The notes beneath the pieces were generated by a model that had not been told where the DNA came from, did no database searches, and worked only from the letters and a program-made list of their open reading frames with translations. Source: Roseinatronobacter monicus (GTDB lineage Bacteria; Pseudomonadota; Alphaproteobacteria; Rhodobacterales; Rhodobacteraceae). From it: DNA of 64,000 bases. Positions 35,474 through 45,854 of this stretch are shown one piece after another. A program made the position numbers and the translations under genes. The stretch covers positions 1,421,001 through 1,485,000 of the forward strand of contig NZ_VFPT01000001.1 in the NCBI RefSeq assembly GCF_006716865.1, written 5' to 3'. Each line of letters begins with the position of its first letter. Within the stretch, counting starts at the first letter, position 1.

Positions 35474-36997
35474 ATGGTCGCTCGGGCCTTGACTGTTGCA
35501 TTTGTGGGGATCGAGGCGCGCTTGGTCGAAGTGCAATGCGCGCTCTCGCCGGGGTTGCCGTCATTTCAGATTGTTGGCCTGCCCGACAAGGCTGTGTCCG
35601 AGGCGCGCGAGCGTGTGCGCGCAGCGCTTTCCGCCCTGTCCGTGGCGCTGCCCTCCAAACGCATCACGATCAATCTGTCCCCGGCTGATATGCCGAAAGA
35701 GGGGTCTCATTTCGATCTGCCCATCGCCATGTCGCTTCTGGCAGCACTGGAAATCATACCAGCAGAAGAGGTTGCGGACACAGTCGCCTTGGGCGAGCTG
35801 TCACTTGACGGGGCGCTGGTGGCCGTGTCGGGGGCATTGCCTGCGGCCATGACCGCAGCCGAGGGCGGCTACACCCTGTTCTGCCCTGCCGGCTGCGGTG
35901 CGGAAGCGGCATGGGTCGCGGATACGCGCGTTTTCGCACCAACCTCACTCGCGCAGGTTATCCGACACTACACCGGACAGGCACCGCTGAGCCCAGCCAG
36001 CCCCGGCGAGGTTATCCGCGAAGGGTCCGCGCGTGATTTGTTCGATGTGAAAGGGCAGGAGCGCGCCAAGCGTGCGCTGGAAATCGCGGCATCGGGGCGG
36101 CATCACATGTTGATGGTCGGAACACCGGGGTCAGGCAAATCTATGCTGGCCGCGCGCATGCCCGGCATCCTGCCCGACCTCAGCGCGGCCGAGGCGTTGG
36201 AGACGTCGATGGTGCATTCCATCTCTGGCTTGCTGGAACAGGGCGGGATTTCGCGCGCGCGCCCCTTCAGAGAGCCGCATCACACAGCCTCTGTTGCGGC
36301 AATTGTGGGGGGCGGCAAGGGGGCGAAACCGGGTGAGATTTCGCTGGCCCATAATGGCGTGCTGTTCCTGGATGAGTTGCCCGAATTTCCACGCATGGTG
36401 TTGGAAACCCTGCGCCAGCCCATTGAGACGGGCGAGGTGGTGGTCGCGCGTGCCAATGCCCATATCCGCTATCCGTGCCGTTTTCTGCTGATCGCGGCGG
36501 CCAATCCGTGCAAATGCGGCTATCTGTCGGAACCCGCCCGCGCTTGTGCGCGCGCCCCGGCTTGCGGCGAAGATTACATGGGGCGCATATCCGGCCCCTT
36601 GATGGACCGCTTCGATCTGCGTGTCGAAGTGCCGCCGGTCGCGTTTTCGGATCTCGATTTGCCGCCATCGGGCGACAGCTCTGCCATCGTGGCGGCGCGC
36701 GTGGCGCAGGCGCGCGCTGTGCAATCGGCGCGGTTTGCGGGTTATGAGGGCTTGCGCGTCAATGCCGATGCAGAAGGCGCGCTGCTGGAAGAAATCGCAG
36801 CCCCCGATGCCGAAGGGCGCGCCCTTCTGACGCGCGCGGCGGAACGCTTTGGCCTGACCGCGCGCGGCTATCACCGCCTGTTGCGGGTTGCGCGCACGAT
36901 CGCAGACTTGGAAGGCGCGCCCGTGATCCGTGCGCCGCATATGGCCGAGGCGATCAGCTATCGCCTGATGGGGATGGTGGACACTGTGAGCGGATGA
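35474..36997 (+). CDS. comM: YifB/ComM family magnesium-chelatase-like AAA+ ATPase
   Basis: A 507-residue AAA+ protein. The N-terminal Lon-like domain begins MVARALTVAFVGIEA and includes QIVGLPDKAVSEARERVRAA. Walker A is GTPGSGKSMLA near residue 217, Walker B is LFLDELPEF, and the cysteine-rich segment NPCKCGYL lies near 345. ComM is a branch-migration helicase aiding integration of incoming DNA, and in Rhodobacter related uptake genes serve gene-transfer-agent recipients. The start at 35474 is the conserved one. Its 3' end overlaps the convergent hydrolase gene by 44 bases. Confidence 0.93.
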   Translation: MVARALTVAFVGIEARLVEVQCALSPGLPSFQIVGLPDKAVSEARERVRAALSALSVALPSKRITINLSPADMPKEGSHFDLPIAMSLLAALEIIPAEEVADTVALGELSLDGALVAVSGALPAAMTAAEGGYTLFCPAGCGAEAAWVADTRVFAPTSLAQVIRHYTGQAPLSPASPGEVIREGSARDLFDVKGQERAKRALEIAASGRHHMLMVGTPGSGKSMLAARMPGILPDLSAAEALETSMVHSISGLLEQGGISRARPFREPHHTASVAAIVGGGKGAKPGEISLAHNGVLFLDELPEFPRMVLETLRQPIETGEVVVARANAHIRYPCRFLLIAAANPCKCGYLSEPARACARAPACGEDYMGRISGPLMDRFDLRVEVPPVAFSDLDLPPSGDSSAIVAARVAQARAVQSARFAGYEGLRVNADAEGALLEEIAAPDAEGRALLTRAAERFGLTARGYHRLLRVARTIADLEGAPVIRAPHMAEAISYRLMGMVDTVSG

Positions 36998-37871
36998 ACA
37001 GGGCCGCATCGCCCAAGGCTTTGCGCGCCTCTGGCAGCCAGCCATGAAAAAACTGCCAGACATGGGGCAGGTTGCCCCATTCCTGTAGCGTCACGTCTAC
37101 GCCATCGCGCTGCAACACCTCTGCCATGCGGCGCGAATCGTCACGCAATATCTCGCTGCGCGCAACCTGAATCAGGACAGGGGGCGCGCCTTTGAAATTG
37201 CCGAATAACGGCGAGATGCGCGGATCGCGCGGATCGGCCCCGGCCAGAACACGGTCGCGCAACTGCTCCAACCGGTGCGGCGGCAAGAGCAACTCACTCT
37301 GTGCGTTTTGCGTGATGGATGCACCCGACAAGGACAGATCAGTGAAGGGAGAGAACGCGAAAACGCAAGCGGGACGTGGCTGGTCTGTCGCGCAAAGATG
37401 GCCGAGCAAGGCCAGCGCCAGCCCCCCGCCCGCCGAATCACCCCCAACGACCACCGAACTGGCAGGCACACCCCGCGCCATCAGCGCATTCCATATCCCC
37501 ACAGCATCGTCAAACGCGGCTGGGAAGGGATGCTCGGGTGCAAGGCGATAATCTGGCAGGCAGGTTTTTCGTGTCAGGAAATTCGCAAGTGCGGCATGGG
37601 TGCGCGGATTGCCCATGACATAGCCGCCACCATGAAAATACAGAATAAACCGCTCTGATTGGTCGGGCAGGGCGGTCCACAGCGCGGGCAGATCGCGCGC
37701 CTCAATGTCGAATGTATCTGGAATGAAGGTCTTGTATGGGCGGCCACGCGCGTTCAGCCAAGCGCCACGCTCGAACCATTTGCGCGCCGCCAGACTGTCG
37801 CGCTGGCGCCCCAGTGACCGGCGCACGGCGTGGCGCATGGCGACACGCATGACCTTCAACTGCCAGATCAT
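36954..37871 (-). CDS. Alpha/beta hydrolase of the hormone-sensitive-lipase family
   Basis: A 305-residue esterase-like enzyme with the family motif HGGGYVMG (oxyanion hole, about residues 79-86), the nucleophile elbow GDSAGGG near 150, and a C-terminal His in LPHVW. It should hydrolyse short or medium acyl esters; the substrate is unknown. It overlaps gshB by 4 bases (ATGA) upstream and comM by 44 bases at its 3' end. Confidence 0.88.
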   Translation of the reverse strand: MIWQLKVMRVAMRHAVRRSLGRQRDSLAARKWFERGAWLNARGRPYKTFIPDTFDIEARDLPALWTALPDQSERFILYFHGGGYVMGNPRTHAALANFLTRKTCLPDYRLAPEHPFPAAFDDAVGIWNALMARGVPASSVVVGGDSAGGGLALALLGHLCATDQPRPACVFAFSPFTDLSLSGASITQNAQSELLLPPHRLEQLRDRVLAGADPRDPRISPLFGNFKGAPPVLIQVARSEILRDDSRRMAEVLQRDGVDVTLQEWGNLPHVWQFFHGWLPEARKALGDAALFIRSQCPPSPSGDS

Positions 37872-38812
37872 GACGTGCGACGGGCCTCTATCGCTTCCCA
37901 GATCAGTTTCGCGCCATTCACCCCGTCGAAGCGTTCTAGCTCCTGCAACCCTGTGGGCGAGGTCACGTTGATTTCCGTCAGGTAATCGCCAATCACATCG
38001 ATGCCGACGAAAATCTGACCCTTTTCGCGCAGCAACGGGCCGATGGCCGCGCAGATGTCGTGGTCACGCTGTGTCATCGCCACGCGCTCTGGCCGCCCCC
38101 CCACATGCATGTTCGAGCGCGTCTCGCCCACCGCAGGCACGCGGTTGATTGCACCAATGGCAACCCCGTCCACCAGAATGATGCGCTTGTCGCCCTTGGC
38201 TACAGCGGGCAGAAATTTCTGCACGATCAACGGCTCGCGGTTGATGCCCGCAAATAATTCATACAGCGACGCAAGGTTGCGGTCATTGGGGTCCAGCCGG
38301 AACACGCCCGCGCCGCCATTGCCGTAAAGCGGCTTCAGAATCACATCGCCATGCTCGGCCTTGAAGGTGCGGATCGTGGCCAGATCGCGCGCGATCATTG
38401 TCGGCGGCGTCAGGTCCGGGAATTTCAGCACCAGCAGCTTTTCGGGGTAATTGCGCACCCAGAACGGGTCATTCACCACCAATGTGGCGGGGTGGATCAT
38501 GTCCAGCAAATGCGTTGTCGTGATATAACCCATGTCAAAAGGCGGGTCTTGCCGCAGCCAGACCACATCGATTTGGGCCAGATCAAGCATCTCTTCCGCG
38601 CCGAAGGTGACATGCGCGCCCTTGACCTTGTGCAAGGTCACGCTGCGCGCCAATGCCATGACGCGCCCTTCGCTGAAAATCAGTTTTTCAGGGGTGTAGA
38701 CATACAACTCATGCCCGCGTTCCTGCGCTTCCAGCGCGATGCGGAAACTGCTGTCCGCGTCGATATCGACAGTTTCAATCGGGTCCATCTGAAAGGCAAC
38801 ACGCAACGCCAT
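37868..38812 (-). CDS. gshB: Glutathione synthetase
   Basis: A 314-residue ATP-grasp ligase joining gamma-glutamylcysteine and glycine. It begins [23 protein letters not shown] and shows the ATP-grasp [14 protein letters not shown] and the end [21 protein letters not shown]. Length is typical. It precedes the hydrolase gene in a coupled pair and follows yraN by 91 bases. Confidence 0.96.
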   Translation of the reverse strand: MALRVAFQMDPIETVDIDADSSFRIALEAQERGHELYVYTPEKLIFSEGRVMALARSVTLHKVKGAHVTFGAEEMLDLAQIDVVWLRQDPPFDMGYITTTHLLDMIHPATLVVNDPFWVRNYPEKLLVLKFPDLTPPTMIARDLATIRTFKAEHGDVILKPLYGNGGAGVFRLDPNDRNLASLYELFAGINREPLIVQKFLPAVAKGDKRIILVDGVAIGAINRVPAVGETRSNMHVGGRPERVAMTQRDHDICAAIGPLLREKGQIFVGIDVIGDYLTEINVTSPTGLQELERFDGVNGAKLIWEAIEARRTS

Positions 38813-38903
38813 GCGATCCTCTTTTCATCATCAAGGGGCCAAATTCTGCCCGGTTCAACTCTAGATGACGGAAGCCGGGATCGGTTGCAATGGGCGCAAT
38901 GCC

Positions 38904-39257
38904 TCAGGCGGCCAAAGCATTCTCCAGCACGGAAACTTCGCCATGCGCGTTGACCAGCGCCACATCAAACCGCGCCGGTGTCATCTGCCCTTGCGGCTGC
39001 GTGCCCAGAAATTCGCTTGCGGTCTGGAATATGCGATCAATCTGCTGCGCGCCCAGACGCAGTGCAGCGGCGTCAAAGCTGCGGCTTTTCTTCACCTCGA
39101 CAAAGATCACATCGCTGCCACGCTGCAAGACAAGGTCAATCTCACCATGCACACCGCGATAGCGTTGCGCGAGCAGGGAATGGCCCGACGCAAGATAGTG
39201 CCGCAAGACCGATGCCTCGGCGGCCAATCCGGCCTGATAGTTGCGCGCCTGCCTCAC
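38904..39257 (-). CDS. yraN: YraN/UPF0102 family protein (endonuclease-like fold)
   Basis: A 117-residue protein with the UPF0102 pattern: GLAAEASVLRHYLASGHSLLAQRYR, then GEIDLVLQRGSDVIFVEVKKSRS, which carries the D-ExK nuclease-like triad of Holliday-junction resolvase folds. No activity is firmly established. It overlaps rsmI by 4 bases. Confidence 0.92.
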   Translation of the reverse strand: MRQARNYQAGLAAEASVLRHYLASGHSLLAQRYRGVHGEIDLVLQRGSDVIFVEVKKSRSFDAAALRLGAQQIDRIFQTASEFLGTQPQGQMTPARFDVALVNAHGEVSVLENALAA

Positions 39258-40159
39258 TCCGTCTTGCCCTTTTCCTTGGCCAGAGCCGCTTGATAAACCT
39301 GCCTGCGGGGCAGATCGAGGTCACTGGCGACCTGCGCCACTGCATCCTTTAGGCGCATCGTTTCCAATGCGGCCCCCAATGCGTCATCAAGTGATTGCGC
39401 ATCGGCAATTTGTTTCTCACCCCGATCAATCACCAGCACGATTTCACCGCGCAATGTCCTGTCTGACAGCGCTTGTGCCATGTCCCCAAGCGGCATTCGC
39501 AAGATTTCTTCATGCTTCTTTGTCAGCTCCCGACACAGCGCCGCCTGTCGGTCGCTGCCCAATATCTCGCATAATTCATCTAAGAATCTGTTAATCCGCT
39601 TGGGCGATTCATAAAAAATAAGCGTTGCCGGAATGGCGGCGGCTTCTTCAAGATACTTGCGCCTTGCGCCTGCCTGTGCGGGGGCAAACCCCATGAAGCA
39701 AAACCGGTCACTGGGCAGCCCCGCAACCATAAGCGCGGCCAGCATGGCCGAAGGGCCGGGCGCTGCGATCACCTCATGCCCTTCGGCGATCACGGATCGG
39801 GCAAGCTGAAATCCGGGGTCGGCAACCAGCGGCGTTCCGGCCTCGGATGCATAGAGAACCGATTTGCCCCGCTGGAGTGCGTTCAGCAATCTGGGGCGCA
39901 TCTGTGCGCCGTTGTGATCGTGATAGGCAAATATTTTCCGCCCACCAAGTGCCACACCATGAATTTCCATCAATCTGCGCAGACTGCGCGTATCTTCGGC
40001 CACCAGAATATCGCAGCCCGCCAGCAGATCGAGGGCGCGCAGCGTGATGTCGCGCGCCGCACCAATCGGCGTTGCGATCAGATAGAGGCCGGACGCAAAA
40101 CTGGCGCTTGGCCGCGTATCTTGCGTCAGGGGCGTGATGTCATCTTCATGTTCAGGCAT
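39254..40159 (-). CDS. rsmI: 16S rRNA (cytidine1402-2'-O)-methyltransferase
   Basis: A 301-residue SAM-dependent methyltransferase modifying C1402 in the ribosomal P site. Seen: LYLIATPIGAARDITLRALDLL, VAEDTRSLRRLM, SEAGTPLVADPGF, and FYESPKRINRFLDEL. The C-terminal helical tail (DLPRRQVYQAALAKEKGK) is typical. It is divergent from the LpoA-like lipoprotein gene, the same gene partnership as in E. coli. Confidence 0.95.
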   Translation of the reverse strand: MPEHEDDITPLTQDTRPSASFASGLYLIATPIGAARDITLRALDLLAGCDILVAEDTRSLRRLMEIHGVALGGRKIFAYHDHNGAQMRPRLLNALQRGKSVLYASEAGTPLVADPGFQLARSVIAEGHEVIAAPGPSAMLAALMVAGLPSDRFCFMGFAPAQAGARRKYLEEAAAIPATLIFYESPKRINRFLDELCEILGSDRQAALCRELTKKHEEILRMPLGDMAQALSDRTLRGEIVLVIDRGEKQIADAQSLDDALGAALETMRLKDAVAQVASDLDLPRRQVYQAALAKEKGKTE

Positions 40160-40282
40160 CGGGGTTCACTTCAGGTCTTTGCCGCTTTGGCGGGGTTATG
40201 CGTTCAGAGCGTTTACTTCAAGCGCGCCCTTCCTTACTGTGACGCCCTATAACATGTCATGTAAGTTCGCAGTGGAGGTGAG

Positions 40283-41476
40283 ATGCGCAATCAGTCCCAA
40301 ACCAGCCAGAGCCGAGGCCTGTCCAGGCGGTCCCTGCTGTTGTCTGCTGCCGCGTCGATGGCGGTTGCCGCCTGTGATGTGCCCGCGATTGGCCCGCTGA
40401 GCACTGGCCCGGCGGCGGACCCGTCACAGCCGGTTCCGGTGGCCCTGATGCTGCCCGGCGGCGGCGGCAATGAAGAAAGAGAGACACTTGCGCGCAATCT
40501 TGAGAATGCAGCGCGGCTGGCAGTGGCCGATCTGCAAGGTGTCGAGATTGACCTGAGAATTTACCAGACCGGCGGCTCGGCCGAACGCGCGGCCGCGATG
40601 GCTGCACGCGCAATCAATGATGGCGCGCAGATCATTGTCGGCCCGCTTTTCGCCGATTCGGCCAGAGCGGTGGGGCCGGTTGCGGCTCAGGCCGGGGTCA
40701 ATGTGCTGAGCTTCTCCAACAACCCTGACGTCGCAGGCGGCAATGTCTTTTTGCTTGGACCGATGTTCGAGCCGACGGCCACACGGTTGCTGACCTACGC
40801 GGCATCGCAGAACAAAGGGCGGGTGATGATCCTGTCCGAACAAAACGAGGCAGGCGAGGTTGGCGCGCGCTCGATGCGGCGTGCCGCCGACCGGACGGGT
40901 GCCAGCATTGTTGCGTCTGAATCCTATGAGTTCTCGCAGCGGGGGATTGTCGATTCCTTGCCGCGTATTTCATCTGCCGCGCAGTCATCCGGCGCACAAA
41001 GCATTTTCATGACAGCCAGTTCCGCAGGGGCCTTGCCGCTTCTGGCAGAATTGCTGCCTGAAAACGGTATATCACCCAGCAGCTTTCAGTTTATGGGGCT
41101 GACGCGGTGGGATATTCCGCCCGCCACGCTGCAATTGAGCGGGTTGCAAGGGGGGTGGTTCGCACTGCCTGACCCGACGCTGACCTCGCAATTCGAATCG
41201 CGATATCGCGCGGCCTATGGGTCGACCCCGAACGCAGTTGCCGCACTGGCCTATGACGGGATCGCCGCTGTCGGCGCCCTTGCCAGCCGTGGCGGCAATG
41301 CACCATTCTCGGCAGCTTCGATCACCCAAGGGTCGGGTTTCGCTGGTGTGACAGGGGTGTTCCGCCTGCGCGCGGATGGCAGCAACGAGCGCGGTCTGGC
41401 GATTGCCGAAATCCGGGATCAGCGGGTGAATGTGCTAAGCCCCGCACCCCGCAGCTTTGCCGGGGGTGGGTCCTGA
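40283..41476 (+). CDS. Penicillin-binding protein activator (LppC/LpoA-like lipoprotein)
   Basis: A 397-residue lipoprotein. A twin-arginine-like SRRSLLL start precedes a lipobox ending AVAAC (Cys31). A periplasmic-binding-protein type-1 fold (ALMLPGGGGNEERETLARNL, then IVGPLFADSARAVG) follows. It matches the C-terminal domain of E. coli LpoA, which activates PBP1A. The TPR-like N-terminal half of LpoA is absent, as usual in alphaproteobacteria. It is divergent from rsmI and leads into glnD. Confidence 0.85.
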   Translation: MRNQSQTSQSRGLSRRSLLLSAAASMAVAACDVPAIGPLSTGPAADPSQPVPVALMLPGGGGNEERETLARNLENAARLAVADLQGVEIDLRIYQTGGSAERAAAMAARAINDGAQIIVGPLFADSARAVGPVAAQAGVNVLSFSNNPDVAGGNVFLLGPMFEPTATRLLTYAASQNKGRVMILSEQNEAGEVGARSMRRAADRTGASIVASESYEFSQRGIVDSLPRISSAAQSSGAQSIFMTASSAGALPLLAELLPENGISPSSFQFMGLTRWDIPPATLQLSGLQGGWFALPDPTLTSQFESRYRAAYGSTPNAVAALAYDGIAAVGALASRGGNAPFSAASITQGSGFAGVTGVFRLRADGSNERGLAIAEIRDQRVNVLSPAPRSFAGGGS

Positions 41477-41511
41477 GCACGCAACATCTGACAGTTGGCC
41501 CTCATAACGCC

Positions 41512-44286
41512 GTGCCGCAGCCACGGCTGAGCGATGACATGCCAGCACTGTTTCCCTTGGAAGATTTGCTTGATGAAGCAGATCTTGGCGCGCGGGTGGC
41601 CCGCGCGCTGGATGATGTTGATGCAGGGGATGGCAAGGCGCAGCGCGCGGTCATCGTGGCCGAGTTGAAGGCCGCGTTAAAAGACGGCTCGCAGCGCCTT
41701 GAGGCATTGTTCGCCCAGCATCCGCGGGATGCGCGGTCTTTTGTAGCGGCCAATTCATGGCTGACGGATGCGATTGTCAAACTGGTTCTGCATCTTGTGC
41801 AGACCCGTTTGCACCCCAACAACAACCCGTCCGAGGGCGAGCGGATCGCGGTTCTGGCCGTGGGCGGCTATGGCCGCGCCGAGATGGCGCCGCATTCCGA
41901 CATTGATCTGTTGTTCGTGGTCCCGTGGAAGGTGACGGGCTGGGTTGAAAAGATCATTGAATCAACCCTCTATGTGCTGTGGGACATGCGCCTGAAGGTT
42001 GGTCATGCCAGCCGGACAGTCAATGAATGCCTGCGTCTGGGGCGCGAGGATGTGACCATCCGCACCGCATTGCTGGAACAGCGTTTCCTATGTGGCAACC
42101 TTGATCTGGCCCAGACATTGCGCGCGCGCCTGTGGAGCGAGTTATTCGCCAAGACACACGCCGATTTTGTCGAGGCGAAACTGGCGGAACGCGCAGAGCG
42201 CCACAGCAAGCTTGGCAATCAGCGCTACATGCTGGAGCCGAACGTCAAAGAGGGTAAGGGCGGCTTGCGTGACCTTCAGACCCTCTACTGGATCGCCAAA
42301 TATATCCACGAAGTCGATCAAGCCGAAGAACTGGTCGGGCTTGGGTTTTTCCGCGCCGAAGAATACGAAACATTCCGCGCCGCCGAGACATTTCTGTGGG
42401 CCGTGCGCTGTCATATGCACCACCTTGCAAACCGCCCGGTTGAACAACTGACCTTTGATATGCAGGTCGGCGTGGCCGAGCGCATGGGCTACTCAGATCA
42501 CGGGGGTCGGCGCGGGGTCGAGCATTTCATGCAGGATTACTTCCGCCACGCCACCCATGTGGGCGATCTGACGCGCATCTTTCTGACCGAGTTGGAAGCG
42601 CGGCACGTCAAACGAGAACCGCTGTTGCGGCATTTCTTGAACAAACGCAAGACAATGCGGCACGGTCTTAAAGTGGTTCAGAACCGCTTGGATATTGAAG
42701 ACCCGCAAGAATTTCTAAGCGACCCGCTGAACCTGCTGCGCCTGTTTGAAGAAGGGCTTGTCACAGGGTTCCTGCTGCACCCGAATGCAATGCGCCTGAT
42801 CGCGGCCAATCTTCACCTGATAGATGAGAATCTACGCGCAACACCAGAGGCACAAAAGGTTTTCCTTCGGATGATGTTAAAGCACGCCAACCCGGAGCGC
42901 GCGCTCAGGCGCATGAACGAACTGGGTGTTCTGGGCGCGTTCATCCCGGAGTTCGAGCCGATCGTCGCAATGATGCAGTTCAACGTCTATCACCACTACA
43001 CGGTGGATGAGCATACGATTCAATGTATCAGCCATCTTGCCCAGATCGAGCGCAAGGAGTTGCGCGAAGAACTGCCTGTCGTCTCGCGTATTCTAGAGCA
43101 AGGGGTCAACCGGCGGGTGCTTTATGTCGCGCTGTTGCTGCATGATATCGGCAAGGGGCGGCCAGAGGATCATTCCGTTTTGGGCGCGCAGATTGCGCGC
43201 CGCGTGGCCCCGCGTCTGGGCTTGCGCAAAAGCGAATGCGAAACTGTGGAATGGCTGGTGCGCTATCATCTGCTGATGGCCGACACTGCACAAAAGCGCG
43301 ACATTTCGGACCCGCGCACAGTGCGCGATTTCGCTAAGCTGGTGAAAACGCGGGAACGGCTGGACCTGCTGACCGCGCTGACCGTCTGCGATATTCGCGG
43401 TGTCGGGCCAGGGACATGGAATAACTGGAAAGCGCAACTGTTGCGGACGCTCTACCGCGAAACGGCAAATGCGCTGGAGAACGGGCTAGAGGCGATCAAC
43501 CGCGAGAACCGCGCAGATGAGGCCAAGCGCGCCCTGCGCGAAGCGCTCGAAGATTGGCCCCGCGCCGACCGTCGCAACGAGATTTCGCGCCATTATCCCC
43601 CCTATTGGCAAGGCCTGCCCACAGATACGCATCTGATCTTCGCGCGCATGCTGCGCGGTGTCGCGGCAGATGAAATCCGTGTTGATCTGCACCCGGACCC
43701 GGACCGCGACGCCACCCGCACCTGTTTCGTGCTGTCCGATCATCCGGGCATTTTCGCACGGTTCGCGGGCGCGCTGGCCTTGGTCGGTGCCAATATCGTC
43801 GATGCGCGCACCTACACAACCAAGGATGGCTACGCCACGGCAGTGTTCTGGATACAAGATGCCGAAGGCCACCCGTACGAATCGGCTCGCCTGCCGCGTC
43901 TGCGCAAGATGATCCAGAAAATCCTTGCCGGCGAAGTGGTCGCCAGCGACGCGCTGGCCGACCGCGACAAGGTCAAGAAACGCGAACGCGCCTTCCGTGT
44001 GCCGACGAATATCAGCTTCGACAATGAGGGCTCGGAAATCTATACGATCATCGAGGTGGATACCCGCGACAGGCCCGGCTTGCTGTTCGATCTGGCCCGC
44101 GCATTGGCGGATGCAAATATCTATATTGCCAGCGCCGTGATTGCGACATACGGGGTGCAGGCTGTCGATACGTTTTATGTGAAAGACATGTTCGGGTTGA
44201 AACTGCACGCCAAATCCAAGCAGGAAGCGCTGGAGCGCAAGTTGCGCGCCGCCATTGCCGCTGGTGCGGAACGGGCCGTTAGCTGA
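41512..44286 (+). CDS. glnD: Bifunctional [protein-PII] uridylyltransferase/uridylyl-removing enzyme
   Basis: A 924-residue nitrogen sensor that uridylylates PII when glutamine is low. In order: nucleotidyltransferase domain (GGYGRAEMAPHSDIDLLFV, about residue 120), a middle helical domain, an HD domain (LLHDIGKGRPEDHSVLG, about 545) that removes UMP, and two ACT domains at the C-terminus (FVLSDHPGIFARFAGAL and VDTRDRPGLLFDLARAL). The GTG start at 41512 is uncertain; the ATG at 41539 is an alternative and neither has a good ribosome-binding site. It overlaps murJ by one base. Confidence 0.95.
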   Translation: MPQPRLSDDMPALFPLEDLLDEADLGARVARALDDVDAGDGKAQRAVIVAELKAALKDGSQRLEALFAQHPRDARSFVAANSWLTDAIVKLVLHLVQTRLHPNNNPSEGERIAVLAVGGYGRAEMAPHSDIDLLFVVPWKVTGWVEKIIESTLYVLWDMRLKVGHASRTVNECLRLGREDVTIRTALLEQRFLCGNLDLAQTLRARLWSELFAKTHADFVEAKLAERAERHSKLGNQRYMLEPNVKEGKGGLRDLQTLYWIAKYIHEVDQAEELVGLGFFRAEEYETFRAAETFLWAVRCHMHHLANRPVEQLTFDMQVGVAERMGYSDHGGRRGVEHFMQDYFRHATHVGDLTRIFLTELEARHVKREPLLRHFLNKRKTMRHGLKVVQNRLDIEDPQEFLSDPLNLLRLFEEGLVTGFLLHPNAMRLIAANLHLIDENLRATPEAQKVFLRMMLKHANPERALRRMNELGVLGAFIPEFEPIVAMMQFNVYHHYTVDEHTIQCISHLAQIERKELREELPVVSRILEQGVNRRVLYVALLLHDIGKGRPEDHSVLGAQIARRVAPRLGLRKSECETVEWLVRYHLLMADTAQKRDISDPRTVRDFAKLVKTRERLDLLTALTVCDIRGVGPGTWNNWKAQLLRTLYRETANALENGLEAINRENRADEAKRALREALEDWPRADRRNEISRHYPPYWQGLPTDTHLIFARMLRGVAADEIRVDLHPDPDRDATRTCFVLSDHPGIFARFAGALALVGANIVDARTYTTKDGYATAVFWIQDAEGHPYESARLPRLRKMIQKILAGEVVASDALADRDKVKKRERAFRVPTNISFDNEGSEIYTIIEVDTRDRPGLLFDLARALADANIYIASAVIATYGVQAVDTFYVKDMFGLKLHAKSKQEALERKLRAAIAAGAERAVS

Positions 44287-45854
44287 TGGCACGTATCCGG
44301 TTGGTGGCGGGTTTCCTGACGGTGGGGCTGTGGACGCTGCTCAGCCGGGTTTTCGGGTTTGTGCGCGACGTTCTGATGGCGTCATATCTGGGGGCCGGGC
44401 CTGTAACGGATGCGTTTTTCGTCGCCTTCTCGCTGCCCAATATGTTCCGTCGCTTCTTTGCCGAAGGGGCGTTCAATTTTGCCTTTGTTCCGCTTTTTGC
44501 CAAGAAGCACGAAGCAGGCGAAGACGCCGAAGGGTTCGCGCGCGATGCGTTCTGGGGCATGGCGGCCATATTGCTGGTGTTCTCAACCCTCGCTGTGATC
44601 GCTATGCCGTTTCTGGTCTGGGGCATGGCGGCTGGTTTCGCGCAAGACGAACGCTTCGACATGGCGGTTGTGTACGGGCGCGTGGCCTTTCCCTATATCT
44701 TTTTCATCTCGCTGGTCGCGCTTTTGTCGGGGATGCTGAATGCTGTGGGCCGTTTCACAGCGGCGGCGGCGGCACCTGTGTTGCTGAATGTGGTGTTTGT
44801 CGCGGCCATGATCCTTGCCGACCGCGCTGATTGGCCGATGGGGCTGACGCTGTCCTACGCGGTGCCTGTGGCGGGCGTGGCGCAGCTTGTCATGCTGTGG
44901 GTCGCGGTGCGGCGCGCAGGCTTTGCGATGCGCTTCCGGCGCCCACGGCTGACGCCGGAACTCAAGCGGCTGGCGATCATCGCGGCCCCTGCGGTTCTGG
45001 CGGGCGGGGTGGTGCAGATCAACCTGATCGTCGGGCGGCAAGTGGCAAGTTTCACCGAGAATGCCGTCTCGTGGCTGTCTTATGCAGACCGTCTGTATCA
45101 GTTGCCGCTGGGCGTTGTCGGGATTGCCGTCGGCGTCGTGCTTTTGCCGGAACTGTCGCGCCGCCTGCGGGCGGGAGAAGAGGGGGCTGGGCAACACAGT
45201 TTTAACCGTGGGCTAGAGTTTTCGCTGTTCCTGACGCTCCCTTCGGCTGTGGCGCTGGTTGTGATTGCCGCGCCGATTGTGTCGGTCCTCTATGGGCGGG
45301 GCGCATGGACCGAGAGCGACACACAGGCGACATCGCTGGCCTTGGCCATCTATGCGCTGGGTCTGCCCGCCTTTGTGCTGCACAAGGTCTTGCAGCCCCT
45401 CTATTATGCTCGCCACGACACCAAGCGCCCGTTCCAATATGCGCTCGTCTCTATGGTCGTGAATGCCGTCATTGCTGTGGGGCTGATGCCGGTTCTTGGC
45501 TTTGTGGCTGCCGCATTGGCCACCACGCTTGCGGGCTGGATGATGGTGCTGCAACTGTGGCTTGGGTCGCGCGGCATGGGGCGTGCCGCGCAGTTGGATG
45601 ACCAGATGAAGTCACGCCTGTGGCGCATCACGCTCTCCGCGTTGGTAATGGGGGCGGCCCTTTATGGGCTGAATGTCTTGCTGGCAGAGTTTTTGGTGCA
45701 ATCGGGCAAGCGCTATCTGGCCTTGCTGGCGATAATTGCGGGCGGTTCCGTCGCGTATTTCGCTTTTGGACAGTGGATCGGCGCATTCAGCGTGGCGGAA
45801 TTGCGCGCCTCTGTCAGCCGCTCGCGCCGCTCAGACCCGCCGGAGGCGGGCTAG
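44286..45854 (+). CDS. murJ: Lipid II flippase MurJ
   Basis: A 522-residue membrane protein with about 14 hydrophobic segments, transporting lipid II across the inner membrane. Seen: LLSRVFGFVRDVLMASYLGAG, PNMFRRFFAEGAFNFAFVPLF near the N-terminus and the polar cavity arginines. Its ATG overlaps the glnD stop (TGATG). The order glnD-murJ-(rhomboid-like)-trpS is one I recall as typical of Rhodobacterales. Confidence 0.95.
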   Translation: MARIRLVAGFLTVGLWTLLSRVFGFVRDVLMASYLGAGPVTDAFFVAFSLPNMFRRFFAEGAFNFAFVPLFAKKHEAGEDAEGFARDAFWGMAAILLVFSTLAVIAMPFLVWGMAAGFAQDERFDMAVVYGRVAFPYIFFISLVALLSGMLNAVGRFTAAAAAPVLLNVVFVAAMILADRADWPMGLTLSYAVPVAGVAQLVMLWVAVRRAGFAMRFRRPRLTPELKRLAIIAAPAVLAGGVVQINLIVGRQVASFTENAVSWLSYADRLYQLPLGVVGIAVGVVLLPELSRRLRAGEEGAGQHSFNRGLEFSLFLTLPSAVALVVIAAPIVSVLYGRGAWTESDTQATSLALAIYALGLPAFVLHKVLQPLYYARHDTKRPFQYALVSMVVNAVIAVGLMPVLGFVAAALATTLAGWMMVLQLWLGSRGMGRAAQLDDQMKSRLWRITLSALVMGAALYGLNVLLAEFLVQSGKRYLALLAIIAGGSVAYFAFGQWIGAFSVAELRASVSRSRRSDPPEAG